NCBI RefSeq assembly: GCF_902460415.1
Contig: NZ_CABPTY010000003.1
Location: 34,338-98,337, forward strand
Direction: 5' to 3'
Source of the DNA: Campylobacter_A concisus_Y
GTDB taxonomy: Bacteria; Campylobacterota; Campylobacteria; Campylobacterales; Campylobacteraceae
DNA: 64,000 bases
Position 1 is the stretch's first letter, and each line of letters opens with the position of its first letter. The translations under genes were made by a program, and so were the position numbers. This document shows positions 26,730-34,884 of the stretch, in pieces. The notes below the pieces were generated by a model that did no database searches, was not told the origin of the DNA, and was given only the letters and a program-made list of their open reading frames with translations.

Positions 26730-28427
26730 ATGATAAAACAAATTTCTGGTTCACAGATGATAAGCGAGGCCTTGCACGAAGAGGGTGTTGATATAGTCTT
26801 TGGCTATCCTGGCGGTGCAGCTTTAAATATCTACGACGAGACATACAAGCAAACTTACTATAGGCATATTCTAGTTCGCCACGAGCAAGCAGCCGTACAT
26901 GCAGCAGACGGATATGCAAGGGTTAGCGGTAAAGTGGGTGTTGCTTTTGTGACTAGTGGCCCTGGTTTTACAAATGCAGTCACAGGCCTTGCCACAGCTT
27001 ATAGCGACAGCATCCCTATCGTGCTTATAAGTGGTCAGGTGCCGACATTTATGATAGGTACAGATGCATTTCAAGAGATTGATGCGGTCGGCATTTCACG
27101 CCCATGCGTCAAGCATAATTTTTTAGTAAATAGTGTCGAGGAACTGCCTCGTATTATAAAAGAGGCTTTTTATATCGCAAGATCAGGCCGCCCGGGACCA
27201 GTTCATATCGACATTCCAAAAAATATCACATCAAAGCTTGGTGATTTTGTATATCCAAAAGAAATTTCTATCCCAAGTTACAAGCCGACCTATAAAGGCA
27301 ACTCAAAACAGATAAAAAAGGCAGCAGTTGCGATAAATGAAGCTAAAAGACCACTTCTATACATCGGTGGTGGTGCGATCGCATCTGGAGCTAGCGATAT
27401 CATCCGTAAATTTATGCAAAAAACAGGCATTCCAGCAGTCGAAACGCTTATGGCTCTTGGCGTGCTTGACGCGAAAGATAAGCTAAATTTAGGCATGGCT
27501 GGCATGCATGGTAGCTACGCTTCAAACATGGCTTTAAGCGAGTGTGATCTTTTGATCTCGCTTGGAGCTAGATTTTGCGATAGGATAACTGGTAGAACGG
27601 ATGAATTTGCAAAACACGCAAAGATCATCCATGTTGACATTGATCCGAGCTCTATTTCAAAGATCATAAACGCCCATTTTCCAATAGTTGGCGATCTTAC
27701 AAATGTGCTAACCGAGCTTTATGATGAAGTCAATGCAAAGCCTGAAAACTATGCTCCTTGGAGAGAAATTTTAGATAGATACTCAAAGCTAAATCCTCTA
27801 AGCTATACAGATAGTGACACAGTTCTTAAACCACAATGGGTTATCGAAGAGACTGCGAAGATAGCTGGACCTGATGCCATCATCTCAACAGACGTTGGCC
27901 AGCACCAAATGTGGGTGGCGCAGTTTTATCCATTTAACCGAGCAAGGCAGCTTGTAACAAGTGGCGGCCTTGGTACGATGGGATATGGCCTCCCTGCAGC
28001 GATTGGTGCAAAGTGTGCGATGCCGGACAATCTTGTCATAAATTTCACTGGTGACGGCTCAATACTTATGAATATCCAAGAGTTGATGACTGCCTGTGAA
28101 ACAAAGGCTCCGGTTATCAATATAATCCTAAATAATAACTTCTTAGGAATGGTTCGTCAGTGGCAGACATTTTTCTATGAAAAACGCTATTCATCGACCG
28201 ATCTTAGCCTTCAGCCTGATTTTACAAAGATCGTTGAGGGTTTTGGCGGTGTTGGCTTTGTTTGTAAGAGTAAGGACGAGTTTAGAAAGGCTTTAAAAGA
28301 AGCGATCGATAGCAAAAAATCAGCGATGATCGACGTTAGGATCGACCGCTTTGAGGACGTACTTCCTATGGTTCCAGCAGGGGCTGCGATTTATAATATG
28401 ATATTAAAGAGCAAGGAAGAAAAATGA
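26730..28427 (+). CDS. ilvI: Acetolactate synthase large subunit
   Basis: The thiamine-diphosphate enzyme that makes acetolactate or acetohydroxybutyrate for valine, leucine and isoleucine. The 565-residue protein has the catalytic-glutamate region VRHEQAAVHAADGYARVSGK, FVTSGPG, the FAD/oxidase-like middle domain, and the ThDP motif GDGSILMNIQELMTACE ending NIILNN. ATG 26730 is preferred; a GTG at 26727 is directly upstream. It overlaps ilvH by four bases. Confidence 0.96.
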   Translation: MIKQISGSQMISEALHEEGVDIVFGYPGGAALNIYDETYKQTYYRHILVRHEQAAVHAADGYARVSGKVGVAFVTSGPGFTNAVTGLATAYSDSIPIVLISGQVPTFMIGTDAFQEIDAVGISRPCVKHNFLVNSVEELPRIIKEAFYIARSGRPGPVHIDIPKNITSKLGDFVYPKEISIPSYKPTYKGNSKQIKKAAVAINEAKRPLLYIGGGAIASGASDIIRKFMQKTGIPAVETLMALGVLDAKDKLNLGMAGMHGSYASNMALSECDLLISLGARFCDRITGRTDEFAKHAKIIHVDIDPSSISKIINAHFPIVGDLTNVLTELYDEVNAKPENYAPWREILDRYSKLNPLSYTDSDTVLKPQWVIEETAKIAGPDAIISTDVGQHQMWVAQFYPFNRARQLVTSGGLGTMGYGLPAAIGAKCAMPDNLVINFTGDGSILMNIQELMTACETKAPVINIILNNNFLGMVRQWQTFFYEKRYSSTDLSLQPDFTKIVEGFGGVGFVCKSKDEFRKALKEAIDSKKSAMIDVRIDRFEDVLPMVPAGAAIYNMILKSKEEK

Positions 28428-28891
28428 GTATCAGAAGAACGATTTCGGTTATAGTTTTAAATGAACACGGCGTTTTGGCTAGAATTTCTGGGCTTTTTGC
28501 AGGCAGGGGCTACAATATTGACACGCTCACCGTTGCTCCGATACCTGAGAGCAACTTCTCAAGGCTAAGTATCGTAACAAGCGGTGACGAGAGAGTTTTA
28601 GAGCAGATCGTAAAACAGCTTCACAAGCTCATACCAACGTATAAAGTCATAGAAAGCGGCGAATTCGTCGAAAAAGAGATGGCGCTAGTGAAAATTCCGC
28701 TTGGTGAAAATTTTGCCGGTCTTGAGGCGATACTAAAGTCGTACAACGGTATCGTTACAAATACAAACGAAAACTACATCGTTGTCATGGTGGCTGACGA
28801 TGCGAGTAGGATAGAGAGCTTTTTAAAGTCTATAAAGAAATTTAACCCAGTTGACGTCGTACGTGGCGGATCTGTGATAATGGATATATGA
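28424..28891 (+). CDS. ilvH: Acetolactate synthase small (regulatory) subunit
   Basis: The 155-residue regulatory subunit that gives valine feedback control and full activity to IlvI. It has an N-terminal ACT domain (ISVIVLNEHGVLARISGLFA, then GRGYNIDTLTVAP) and a C-terminal ACT-like half ending VVRGGSVIMDI. It starts within the last codons of ilvI and overlaps lpxD by up to four bases, so all three are probably on one transcript, as in C. jejuni. Confidence 0.96.
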   Translation: MSIRRTISVIVLNEHGVLARISGLFAGRGYNIDTLTVAPIPESNFSRLSIVTSGDERVLEQIVKQLHKLIPTYKVIESGEFVEKEMALVKIPLGENFAGLEAILKSYNGIVTNTNENYIVVMVADDASRIESFLKSIKKFNPVDVVRGGSVIMDI

Positions 28892-29844
28892 TGAAACTAA
28901 GTGAAATAGCCTCAAAAGTAAATGCTACTTTTAGTGGAGAAGATATAGAAATTTTTGCTCTAAATTCTTTAAAAAATGCAAATAAAGCTGAGCTAACATA
29001 CTGCGATGGCGAGAAGAATGCAAAATTTATAAGTACATCAAACGCTGGAGCCATCTTGGTGACAAAATCGCTTTTAGACTTGGTACCAGCTGGTATGGTC
29101 GCACTTGTGTGTGATAACCCGCACCTTGCATTTGCCTTGCTTAGTAAAGATTATGCTAAGCCGCTTTTTTGCGAGCCAAAGCCATCAAATATTGCTAAGA
29201 GTGCAAAGATAATGCCAAATGTCTACATAGGCTCAAACGTGAGTGTTGGTGAAAATACAGTAATAATGGCTGGAGCATTTTTGGGCGATAATGTAACTAT
29301 CGGTAAAAACTGCATCATCCACCCAAACGCAGTCATCTACAATGACTGCGTCATCGGTAACGAGTGTCACCTGCTAGCAAACTGCGTGATTGGAAGTGAT
29401 GGCTTTGGCTATGCACACACAAAAACCGGTGAGCATGTGAAAATTTATCACAACGGCAATGTTGTTTTGGGCGATTTTGTCGAGATCGGTGCTTGCACGA
29501 CGATAGATCGTGGAGTATTTGAGAGCACAATGATCGCAAACTACACAAAGATAGACAATCTCGTTCAAATAGGCCACAACTGCGAACTTGGAAACGGCTG
29601 CCTTATAGTCTCACAAACTGGCCTTGCTGGCTCAACTATACTAGGCAGAAACGTCGTCATGGGCGGGCAAAGTGGCTCGACTGGACATGTGAGTGTGGGT
29701 GACTTCGCGCAGATCGCAGCACGTGGTGGTGTTAGTAAAAATTTACTAGGTGGTAAAAAATACGCCGGAGCTTATCCGATAATGGAGCTTTCGGAGCAGT
29801 TTAAATTTCAAGCAAAAATTTTGAGATTTTTTAAGAAAAATTGA
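28888..29844 (+). CDS. lpxD: UDP-3-O-acylglucosamine N-acyltransferase
   Basis: LpxD adds the second (N-linked) acyl chain in lipid A synthesis. The 318-residue protein has the LpxD N-terminal domain, then left-handed beta-helix hexapeptide repeats (about residues 100-290) such as GSNVSVGENTVIMAGAFLGD, the catalytic-histidine region QIGHNCELGNGCLIVSQTG, and a C-terminal helix ending QAKILRFFKKN. Two adjacent ATGs (28888 and 28891) are possible starts; both overlap the ilvH stop. Confidence 0.95.
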   Translation: MMKLSEIASKVNATFSGEDIEIFALNSLKNANKAELTYCDGEKNAKFISTSNAGAILVTKSLLDLVPAGMVALVCDNPHLAFALLSKDYAKPLFCEPKPSNIAKSAKIMPNVYIGSNVSVGENTVIMAGAFLGDNVTIGKNCIIHPNAVIYNDCVIGNECHLLANCVIGSDGFGYAHTKTGEHVKIYHNGNVVLGDFVEIGACTTIDRGVFESTMIANYTKIDNLVQIGHNCELGNGCLIVSQTGLAGSTILGRNVVMGGQSGSTGHVSVGDFAQIAARGGVSKNLLGGKKYAGAYPIMELSEQFKFQAKILRFFKKN

Positions 29845-29848
29845 TTGC

Positions 29849-29884
29849 AAGCTTTTGCGAGCTTAAAATCGCAAAAGCTTTTTA
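29849..29884 (+). terminator. Terminator after lpxD
   Basis: AAGCTTTTGCGA (29849-29860) and TCGCAAAAGCTT (29869-29880) form a perfect 12 bp stem with an 8-base loop and a T-rich tail. It separates the ilv-lpxD unit from the convergent ackA. Confidence 0.9.
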
Positions 29885-29970
29885 TCTTATAACCTAAAAA
29901 TAATGCTAATTCTATTTTAAAACCAATTAGGCTTAAAATTTATATATCAAGTCTGGACTTAAACATCTAT

Positions 29971-31167
29971 TTATTTGGCTTTGTTCTCTTTTATTACTCT
30001 AGCCGTTTCTATCGCGATTTCTAGCTCTTCGTTTGTTGGTATGATGAGTGTTTTTATCTTAGCGTCATCCCCGTCTATGCATCTCTCGCCTCGCATGTCT
30101 TGGAAATTTAGATCGTGATTTATGTGAATGCCAAGATGTTTTAATTCGTCACAAATTTTTTGCCTTGTGTTTGGTGCGTTTTCTCCTATGCCACCGGTAA
30201 ATATAAGTGCATCAACGCGTCCTAAAATGGCGTAATATGAGCCAATATATTTTTTCACTCGGTAGCAAAACATCTCAAATGCAAGCTTTGCTCGCTCGTC
30301 ATTTTGCATTTTAGCCACAACCTCTCTCATATCACTTGAGCCACAAATTCCAAAAAGTCCACTCTTTTTGTTTAAAAAGTTATCGATCTCGTTCCACTTT
30401 AAAACGCCGATATTTAGCAAGTAAATGACCACAGCTGGGTCCATATCGCCGCTTCTTGTACCCATTATGAGCCCTTCAAGTGGACTAAGCCCCATCGAGG
30501 TATCGATACTTTTGCCATTTTGTACTGCACAGGCTGAAGCGCCATTTCCTAGATGAAGCGAGATAGCGTTAAATTTATCAAATTCTATGCCAAGCATTTT
30601 GGCCGCTTGTTTGCAGACGTATCTATGCGAAGTGCCGTGAAAGCCGTATTTTCTTATGTGATGAGTCTTACAAACATCGTAGGGTAGGGCGTAGCGGTAG
30701 GCGTACTCTGGCATGCTTTGATGAAATACTGTGTCAAAAACGACTACGTGAGGTACATTTTTGCTCTCTTTCATTGCGTTTTTAATGCCCGCTAGGTGCC
30801 CTGGATTATGAAGAGGAGCAAGTGGGCTTATCTCCTCGATCTTTTTGATGACGCTTTCATCAACGATCATTGAGCTAAAAAAGCTCTCGCCGCCGTGAAC
30901 TATCCTGTGTCCGATACCATCAAGCTCGCTTAGATCGTGCAAGGTGTGTGAGGTGACAAAGAGCTCGTTCATCGCCTCAAGTCCGTCATGGTGGTCTTTT
31001 ATAAAGCGTTTTATCTCGTAGGTTTCGCCATTTGCTTTTAGTACCGCTCTTGAGCTGGAGCTACCGATTTGCTCGACTAGACCGCTTGCTAGACTGGTTT
31101 TGGTATCCATTGCAAAAAGTTGAAATTTTATTGAGCTACTACCAGAGTTTAAAACCAAAATTCTCAT
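29971..31167 (-). CDS. ackA: Acetate kinase
   Basis: AckA interconverts acetyl phosphate plus ADP and acetate plus ATP. The start is ATG 31167, with GGAGAA seven bases upstream, giving 398 residues beginning MRILVLNSGSSSIKF (phosphate-binding loop). Other family blocks are GHRIVHGGE, VFDTVFHQSMPEYAYRY, KYGFHGTSHRYV, LGNGASACAVQNGKSIDTSM, MGTRSGDMDP and FTGGIGEN. pta ends two bases before it, so pta-ackA is one operon. Together they give ATP from acetyl-CoA or activate acetate. Confidence 0.97.
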   Translation of the reverse strand: MRILVLNSGSSSIKFQLFAMDTKTSLASGLVEQIGSSSSRAVLKANGETYEIKRFIKDHHDGLEAMNELFVTSHTLHDLSELDGIGHRIVHGGESFFSSMIVDESVIKKIEEISPLAPLHNPGHLAGIKNAMKESKNVPHVVVFDTVFHQSMPEYAYRYALPYDVCKTHHIRKYGFHGTSHRYVCKQAAKMLGIEFDKFNAISLHLGNGASACAVQNGKSIDTSMGLSPLEGLIMGTRSGDMDPAVVIYLLNIGVLKWNEIDNFLNKKSGLFGICGSSDMREVVAKMQNDERAKLAFEMFCYRVKKYIGSYYAILGRVDALIFTGGIGENAPNTRQKICDELKHLGIHINHDLNFQDMRGERCIDGDDAKIKTLIIPTNEELEIAIETARVIKENKAK

Positions 31168-31168
31168 A

Positions 31169-32536
31169 TTATTCTCCTGCTTGTATAGCACTGATTAGGA
31201 TAGTATTTACCACGTCTTCAACAAGGCAACCGCGGCTTAGGTCATTAACTGGCTTTTTTAGCCCTTGAAGTATCGGACCCACGGCTAGAGCGTTTGCGCT
31301 TCGCTGAACTGCTTTATAGCAGATGTTTCCGCAGTTTAAATTTGGAAAGATAAATACATTTGCCTGCCCAGCCACATCAGAGTTTGGCATCTTTTTGCTA
31401 GCGACACTTGGCTCAATAGCTGCATCAAACTGAATTGGCGCTGCGATTTTTAAATTTGCATCAAGCTCGCTAGCTTTTTTAGCAGCTTCTTTTACAAATT
31501 CCACATCAGGTCCACTTCCACTCTCAGCTGTAGAGTAGCTTAGCATGGCGATCTTTGGACTAAGGCCAAAGGCATTTGCCGTTTGAGCGCTACTTAGTGT
31601 GATGCTAGCTAGCTCATCTGCGCTTGGATTTGGCGTGACGGCACAGTCGGCAAAAAGCAAAATTTCTTCTTCAAGCGCCATGAAAAATGCCCCACTTACC
31701 ACGCTTACATTTGGCTTTGTTTTTATTATCTGCAAGGCTGGGCGGATCGTATCAGCCGTGCTCATTGTAGCGCCACTTACCAAGGCATCGGCTAAGCCTT
31801 CATGAATTAGCATCGTAGCAAAGTAAATTTTATCTTTTGCAAGCGCATTTGCCTTAGTTTCATCCACACCTTTATGTTTTCTAAGCTCATAAATTTTCTT
31901 TGCAAATTCATCTGTCAGCTCATTTTGTTCTGGATTGATCACTTTGGCTTTGCTTAGATTTAGCCCACAAGCGGCCGCTTTTTTTGAAATTTCATTTTCA
32001 AGTCCTAATAAAATGATATTTGCCGCATCTTTTTCTAATACTATGTGAGCTGCTTTTAAAATTCTCTCATCGTCACTCTCTGGCAAAACAACTGTTTTGT
32101 TTGCAGTTTTGGCTCTTTTTAGAAGCAGGCTTTGAAATTTAAATGGTGTGATGATGTCAGCTTTGTAGCTCAAAATTTCATCAAATTTATCTGTGATTAG
32201 AAGCTTTGAGTTTAGATTTAGTGCTTTTAGCTCGCTTGCGTTTTCGTCAAAGACTGGAGCGTTTAAATTTCTAGCTAGCTTTAAATTTATCTCGCTTTTG
32301 CCAAAGACACTAAAGCCCTCACAGCCAATGACTATGACGAAGTCGCTTTTGGCTTTTAACTCTTCAAATTTATCTATAAATTTTAGAAAAAATTCTTTTT
32401 CATTTGAATTTATTAAGTTATTTTTATCGTTTTCATCTGGGATTATCTTAAAAATCTCAACTTTTTTGAATTTTGTAGCTATAATTTCTTGCAGATGTGC
32501 TAAATTTTTGTCTGTAAAAACGTAACAACTTTTCAT
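31169..32536 (-). CDS. pta: Phosphate acetyltransferase
   Basis: Pta converts acetyl-CoA and phosphate to acetyl phosphate. The 455-residue protein has the C-terminal PTA domain (from about residue 130): VVLPESDDERILKAA, ALVSGATMSTADTIRPALQI, SYSTAESGSGPDVEFV and the end NALAVGPILQGLKKPVNDLS. The first 125 residues are a shortened remnant of the N-terminal region of long Pta enzymes, so this is the intermediate-size form. It is divergent from flgH with only 68 bases between starts, an arrangement also seen in C. jejuni. Confidence 0.96.
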   Translation of the reverse strand: MKSCYVFTDKNLAHLQEIIATKFKKVEIFKIIPDENDKNNLINSNEKEFFLKFIDKFEELKAKSDFVIVIGCEGFSVFGKSEINLKLARNLNAPVFDENASELKALNLNSKLLITDKFDEILSYKADIITPFKFQSLLLKRAKTANKTVVLPESDDERILKAAHIVLEKDAANIILLGLENEISKKAAACGLNLSKAKVINPEQNELTDEFAKKIYELRKHKGVDETKANALAKDKIYFATMLIHEGLADALVSGATMSTADTIRPALQIIKTKPNVSVVSGAFFMALEEEILLFADCAVTPNPSADELASITLSSAQTANAFGLSPKIAMLSYSTAESGSGPDVEFVKEAAKKASELDANLKIAAPIQFDAAIEPSVASKKMPNSDVAGQANVFIFPNLNCGNICYKAVQRSANALAVGPILQGLKKPVNDLSRGCLVEDVVNTILISAIQAGE

Positions 32537-32550
32537 TTGCGACCTTTTTA

Positions 32551-32566
32551 GGAACTTAAATTGCTT
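32551..32566 (+). promoter_or_regulatory. Sigma-54 promoter for flgH
   Basis: GGAACTTAAATTGCTT has GG (32551-32552) and GC (32563-32564) ten bases apart, the RpoN spacing, 38 bases before flgH. It sits in the short gap shared with the divergent pta. Confidence 0.8.
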
Positions 32567-32604
32567 AATTCTAGCACAAAGATACTTATTTTAAGGCATT
32601 TTTT

Positions 32605-33312
32605 ATGAACCATAAAACGATTTGGCTCGTCTTATCTGCGGGCATTATTTGCACTGGCTGCACACCAAGTGCTGATCCTCATATCAATATGAAACCCCCG
32701 GTTTATGTCGAGCAACTCCCTTCAAAAGATAGTGGAACCGGACAAAGCAACGCTGGCAGCCTCTTTGGAAAGGGCGAAAATCCTCTTTTTTCAGATAGAA
32801 AAGCGATGAATGTAAATGATATCGTGACTATCGTTATCTCAGAAAATGCAAGCCAAACTTCAACTGGTAGTAAAAGTACAAATAAAGATAGCACCATCTC
32901 GCTTGGCGGAGGTGTATTTACGGCTGGAGCTGCTCCACTTTCAAATATAGCTGATAATCTAAACAAATACGGCGACATCGGCTTTAAAGCAGGTGGTGGC
33001 AATAAATTTACAGGAAGTGGCACGAGCAACAGAAGTGAGAAATTTACCGCAACCATTTCAGCTAGGATCATAAAAATCCTAAATAACGGCAACTATTTCA
33101 TAGAAGGTAGTCGCGAGCTACTTATAAACGGCGAAAAGCAGATCATGCAAGTAAGTGGCGTTATCAGACCTTACGACATCTCACAAAACAACGAAATCGA
33201 CTCAAAATATATAGCTGATGCCAAAATTTTATACAAAACCGAGGGCGAGCTAGACAAATCTACCAAAAAGCCTTGGGGCACAAGGCTCATGGAGGCTATC
33301 TGGCCATTTTAA
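32605..33312 (+). CDS. flgH: Flagellar L-ring lipoprotein FlgH
   Basis: FlgH forms the outer-membrane L-ring. The 235-residue precursor has a lipoprotein signal with a lipobox-like GIICTGC (modified Cys near residue 20). Family blocks are SLFGKGENPLFSDRKAMNVN, DIVTIVISENASQTS, and the end blocks IEGSRELLINGEKQIMQVSG, VIRPYDIS and KKPWGTRLMEAIWPF. It is unlinked to flgI but carries the same type of sigma-54 promoter, so the P- and L-rings are co-regulated. Confidence 0.96.
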   Translation: MNHKTIWLVLSAGIICTGCTPSADPHINMKPPVYVEQLPSKDSGTGQSNAGSLFGKGENPLFSDRKAMNVNDIVTIVISENASQTSTGSKSTNKDSTISLGGGVFTAGAAPLSNIADNLNKYGDIGFKAGGGNKFTGSGTSNRSEKFTATISARIIKILNNGNYFIEGSRELLINGEKQIMQVSGVIRPYDISQNNEIDSKYIADAKILYKTEGELDKSTKKPWGTRLMEAIWPF

Positions 33313-33318
33313 TGCAAA

Positions 33319-33355
33319 TTTAAAAGCCTAAATTTCATCCATTTGGGCTTTTAAA
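33319..33355 (+). terminator. Terminator after flgH
   Basis: TTTAAAAGCCTAAA (33319-33332) pairs with TTTGGGCTTTTAAA (33342-33355) over 14 bp with one G-U pair. Confidence 0.75.
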
Positions 33356-33424
33356 AATTTATATCTCAAAAATTTCTCTCGCCTTAAATATGCTAAATTT
33401 TTAAAAATCATTAAAAATTATAGT

Positions 33425-33607
33425 NNNNNNNNNNNNNNNNNNNNNNNNNNNNNNNNNNNNNNNNNNNNNNNNNNNNNNNNNNNNNNNNNNNNNNNNNNNN
33501 NNNNNNNNNNNNNNNNNNNNNNNNNNNNNNNNNNNNNNNNNNNNNNNNNNNNNNNNNNNNNNNNNNNNNNNNNNNNNNNNNNNNNNNNNNNNNNNNNNNN
33601 NNNNNNN
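33425..33607. other. Assembly gap, 183 Ns
   Basis: Bases 33425-33607 are all N. The true length and content of the join are unknown, so the distance between flgH and hydA and any promoter in it cannot be judged. The flanks are AT-rich intergenic sequence. Confidence 0.99.
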
Positions 33608-33729
33608 GATTTTAAATTTTTTAGTTAAAATTTATTTAATTATAAATATTAATTTTATAAAATAATTTTTTACTTCTTTAAACAAAGATATTATTAACAA
33701 AAGTAAAATTTTCAAGCAAAGGAGCTTAT

Positions 33730-34875
33730 ATGAATAATGACTTGCGTCAAAAGATAGATAGGCGCTTAAGTGAGCTTAGTGCGTTGCCTAAGATGAAAAG
33801 CGACTCGAGTATTGCGCAGCTTTTAAAAGATAAAGGCTTTACGAGGCGTGATTTTATGAAGTGGGCTGGTGCGATGACAGCTTTTATGGCTCTACCAAGT
33901 GCGATGACACCGATGGTTGCTCGTGCTGCTGAGCTTAGCGATAGGCTTCCTGTGATATGGCTTCATATGGCAGAATGCACAGGCTGTAGCGAGAGCTTAC
34001 TAAGAACCGATGCTCCAAGCATAGATAGTCTTATATTTGACTACATAAGCCTTGAATACCACGAAACTATCATGGCAGCTTCTGGTTGGCAGGCTGAAGA
34101 AAATTTAGAGAGTGCGATCGAAAAATACAAAGGCAGATACATCCTACTAGTTGAGGGAGGTATCCCAACTGGTGCGACTGAAAATTTCTTAACTGTTGGA
34201 CCTCATGGCACAACAGGTAAAACTCATGCTGTAAATGCTTCAAAAGACGCAGCTGCTATCTTTGCGATCGGCACCTGTTCTAGCTTTGGTGGCATTCAAG
34301 CTGCAAGGCCAAATCCATCAAATTCAGTGGGATTTTCAAAGGTAACTGATAAGCCAGTTATTAATGTTGCGGGCTGTCCACCAAGTGAGAAAAATATCGT
34401 TGGTAACGTGCTTCATTTCTTGCTTTTTGGCACACTTCCAGCACTTGATGTTTACAATAGACCAAAATGGGCTTATGGCTTAAGAATTCACGATCTTTGC
34501 GAAAGACGTGGTCACTTTGACGCTGGCGAGTTTGTCCAAAACTTTGGCGATGAAGGCGCAAAAAATGGCTACTGCTTATATAAAGTAGGCTGTAAAGGTC
34601 CATATACATTTAATAACTGCTCACGCGAGAGATTTAACCAGCACACATCATGGCCAGTTCAAGCAGGTCACGGCTGTATAGGCTGCTCAGAGCCAGACTT
34701 CTGGGATACGATGGGACCATTTGAAGAGCCTATGGCAGATAGACTCTTTGATACTGTTTTGGGTCTTGGAGCTGATAATGTCAGCGATAAAGTTGGCATT
34801 GGAATTTTAGCTCTTACTGGCATTGGTATAGCAGCTCACGCTGTTATAGCTTCTATGAGTAAAGATAAAGAATAA
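33730..34875 (+). CDS. hydA: [NiFe] uptake hydrogenase small subunit
   Basis: HydA carries the Fe-S clusters that pass electrons from the active site to cytochrome b. The 381-residue precursor has a long Tat signal with TRRDFMKWAGAM (twin Arg 39-40). Cluster ligands are in MAECTGCSESLLRTDAPS, GTCSSFGG, NVAGCPPSEKNI, HDLCERRGHFD, CLYKVGCKGPYTFNNCS and GHGCIGCSEPDFWD. A C-terminal membrane anchor (about residues 354-376) ties the enzyme to the periplasmic face of the inner membrane. An AAAGGAG site precedes the ATG; hydB follows after nine bases. Confidence 0.97.
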   Translation: MNNDLRQKIDRRLSELSALPKMKSDSSIAQLLKDKGFTRRDFMKWAGAMTAFMALPSAMTPMVARAAELSDRLPVIWLHMAECTGCSESLLRTDAPSIDSLIFDYISLEYHETIMAASGWQAEENLESAIEKYKGRYILLVEGGIPTGATENFLTVGPHGTTGKTHAVNASKDAAAIFAIGTCSSFGGIQAARPNPSNSVGFSKVTDKPVINVAGCPPSEKNIVGNVLHFLLFGTLPALDVYNRPKWAYGLRIHDLCERRGHFDAGEFVQNFGDEGAKNGYCLYKVGCKGPYTFNNCSRERFNQHTSWPVQAGHGCIGCSEPDFWDTMGPFEEPMADRLFDTVLGLGADNVSDKVGIGILALTGIGIAAHAVIASMSKDKE

Positions 34876-34884
34876 GGCGAAAAA

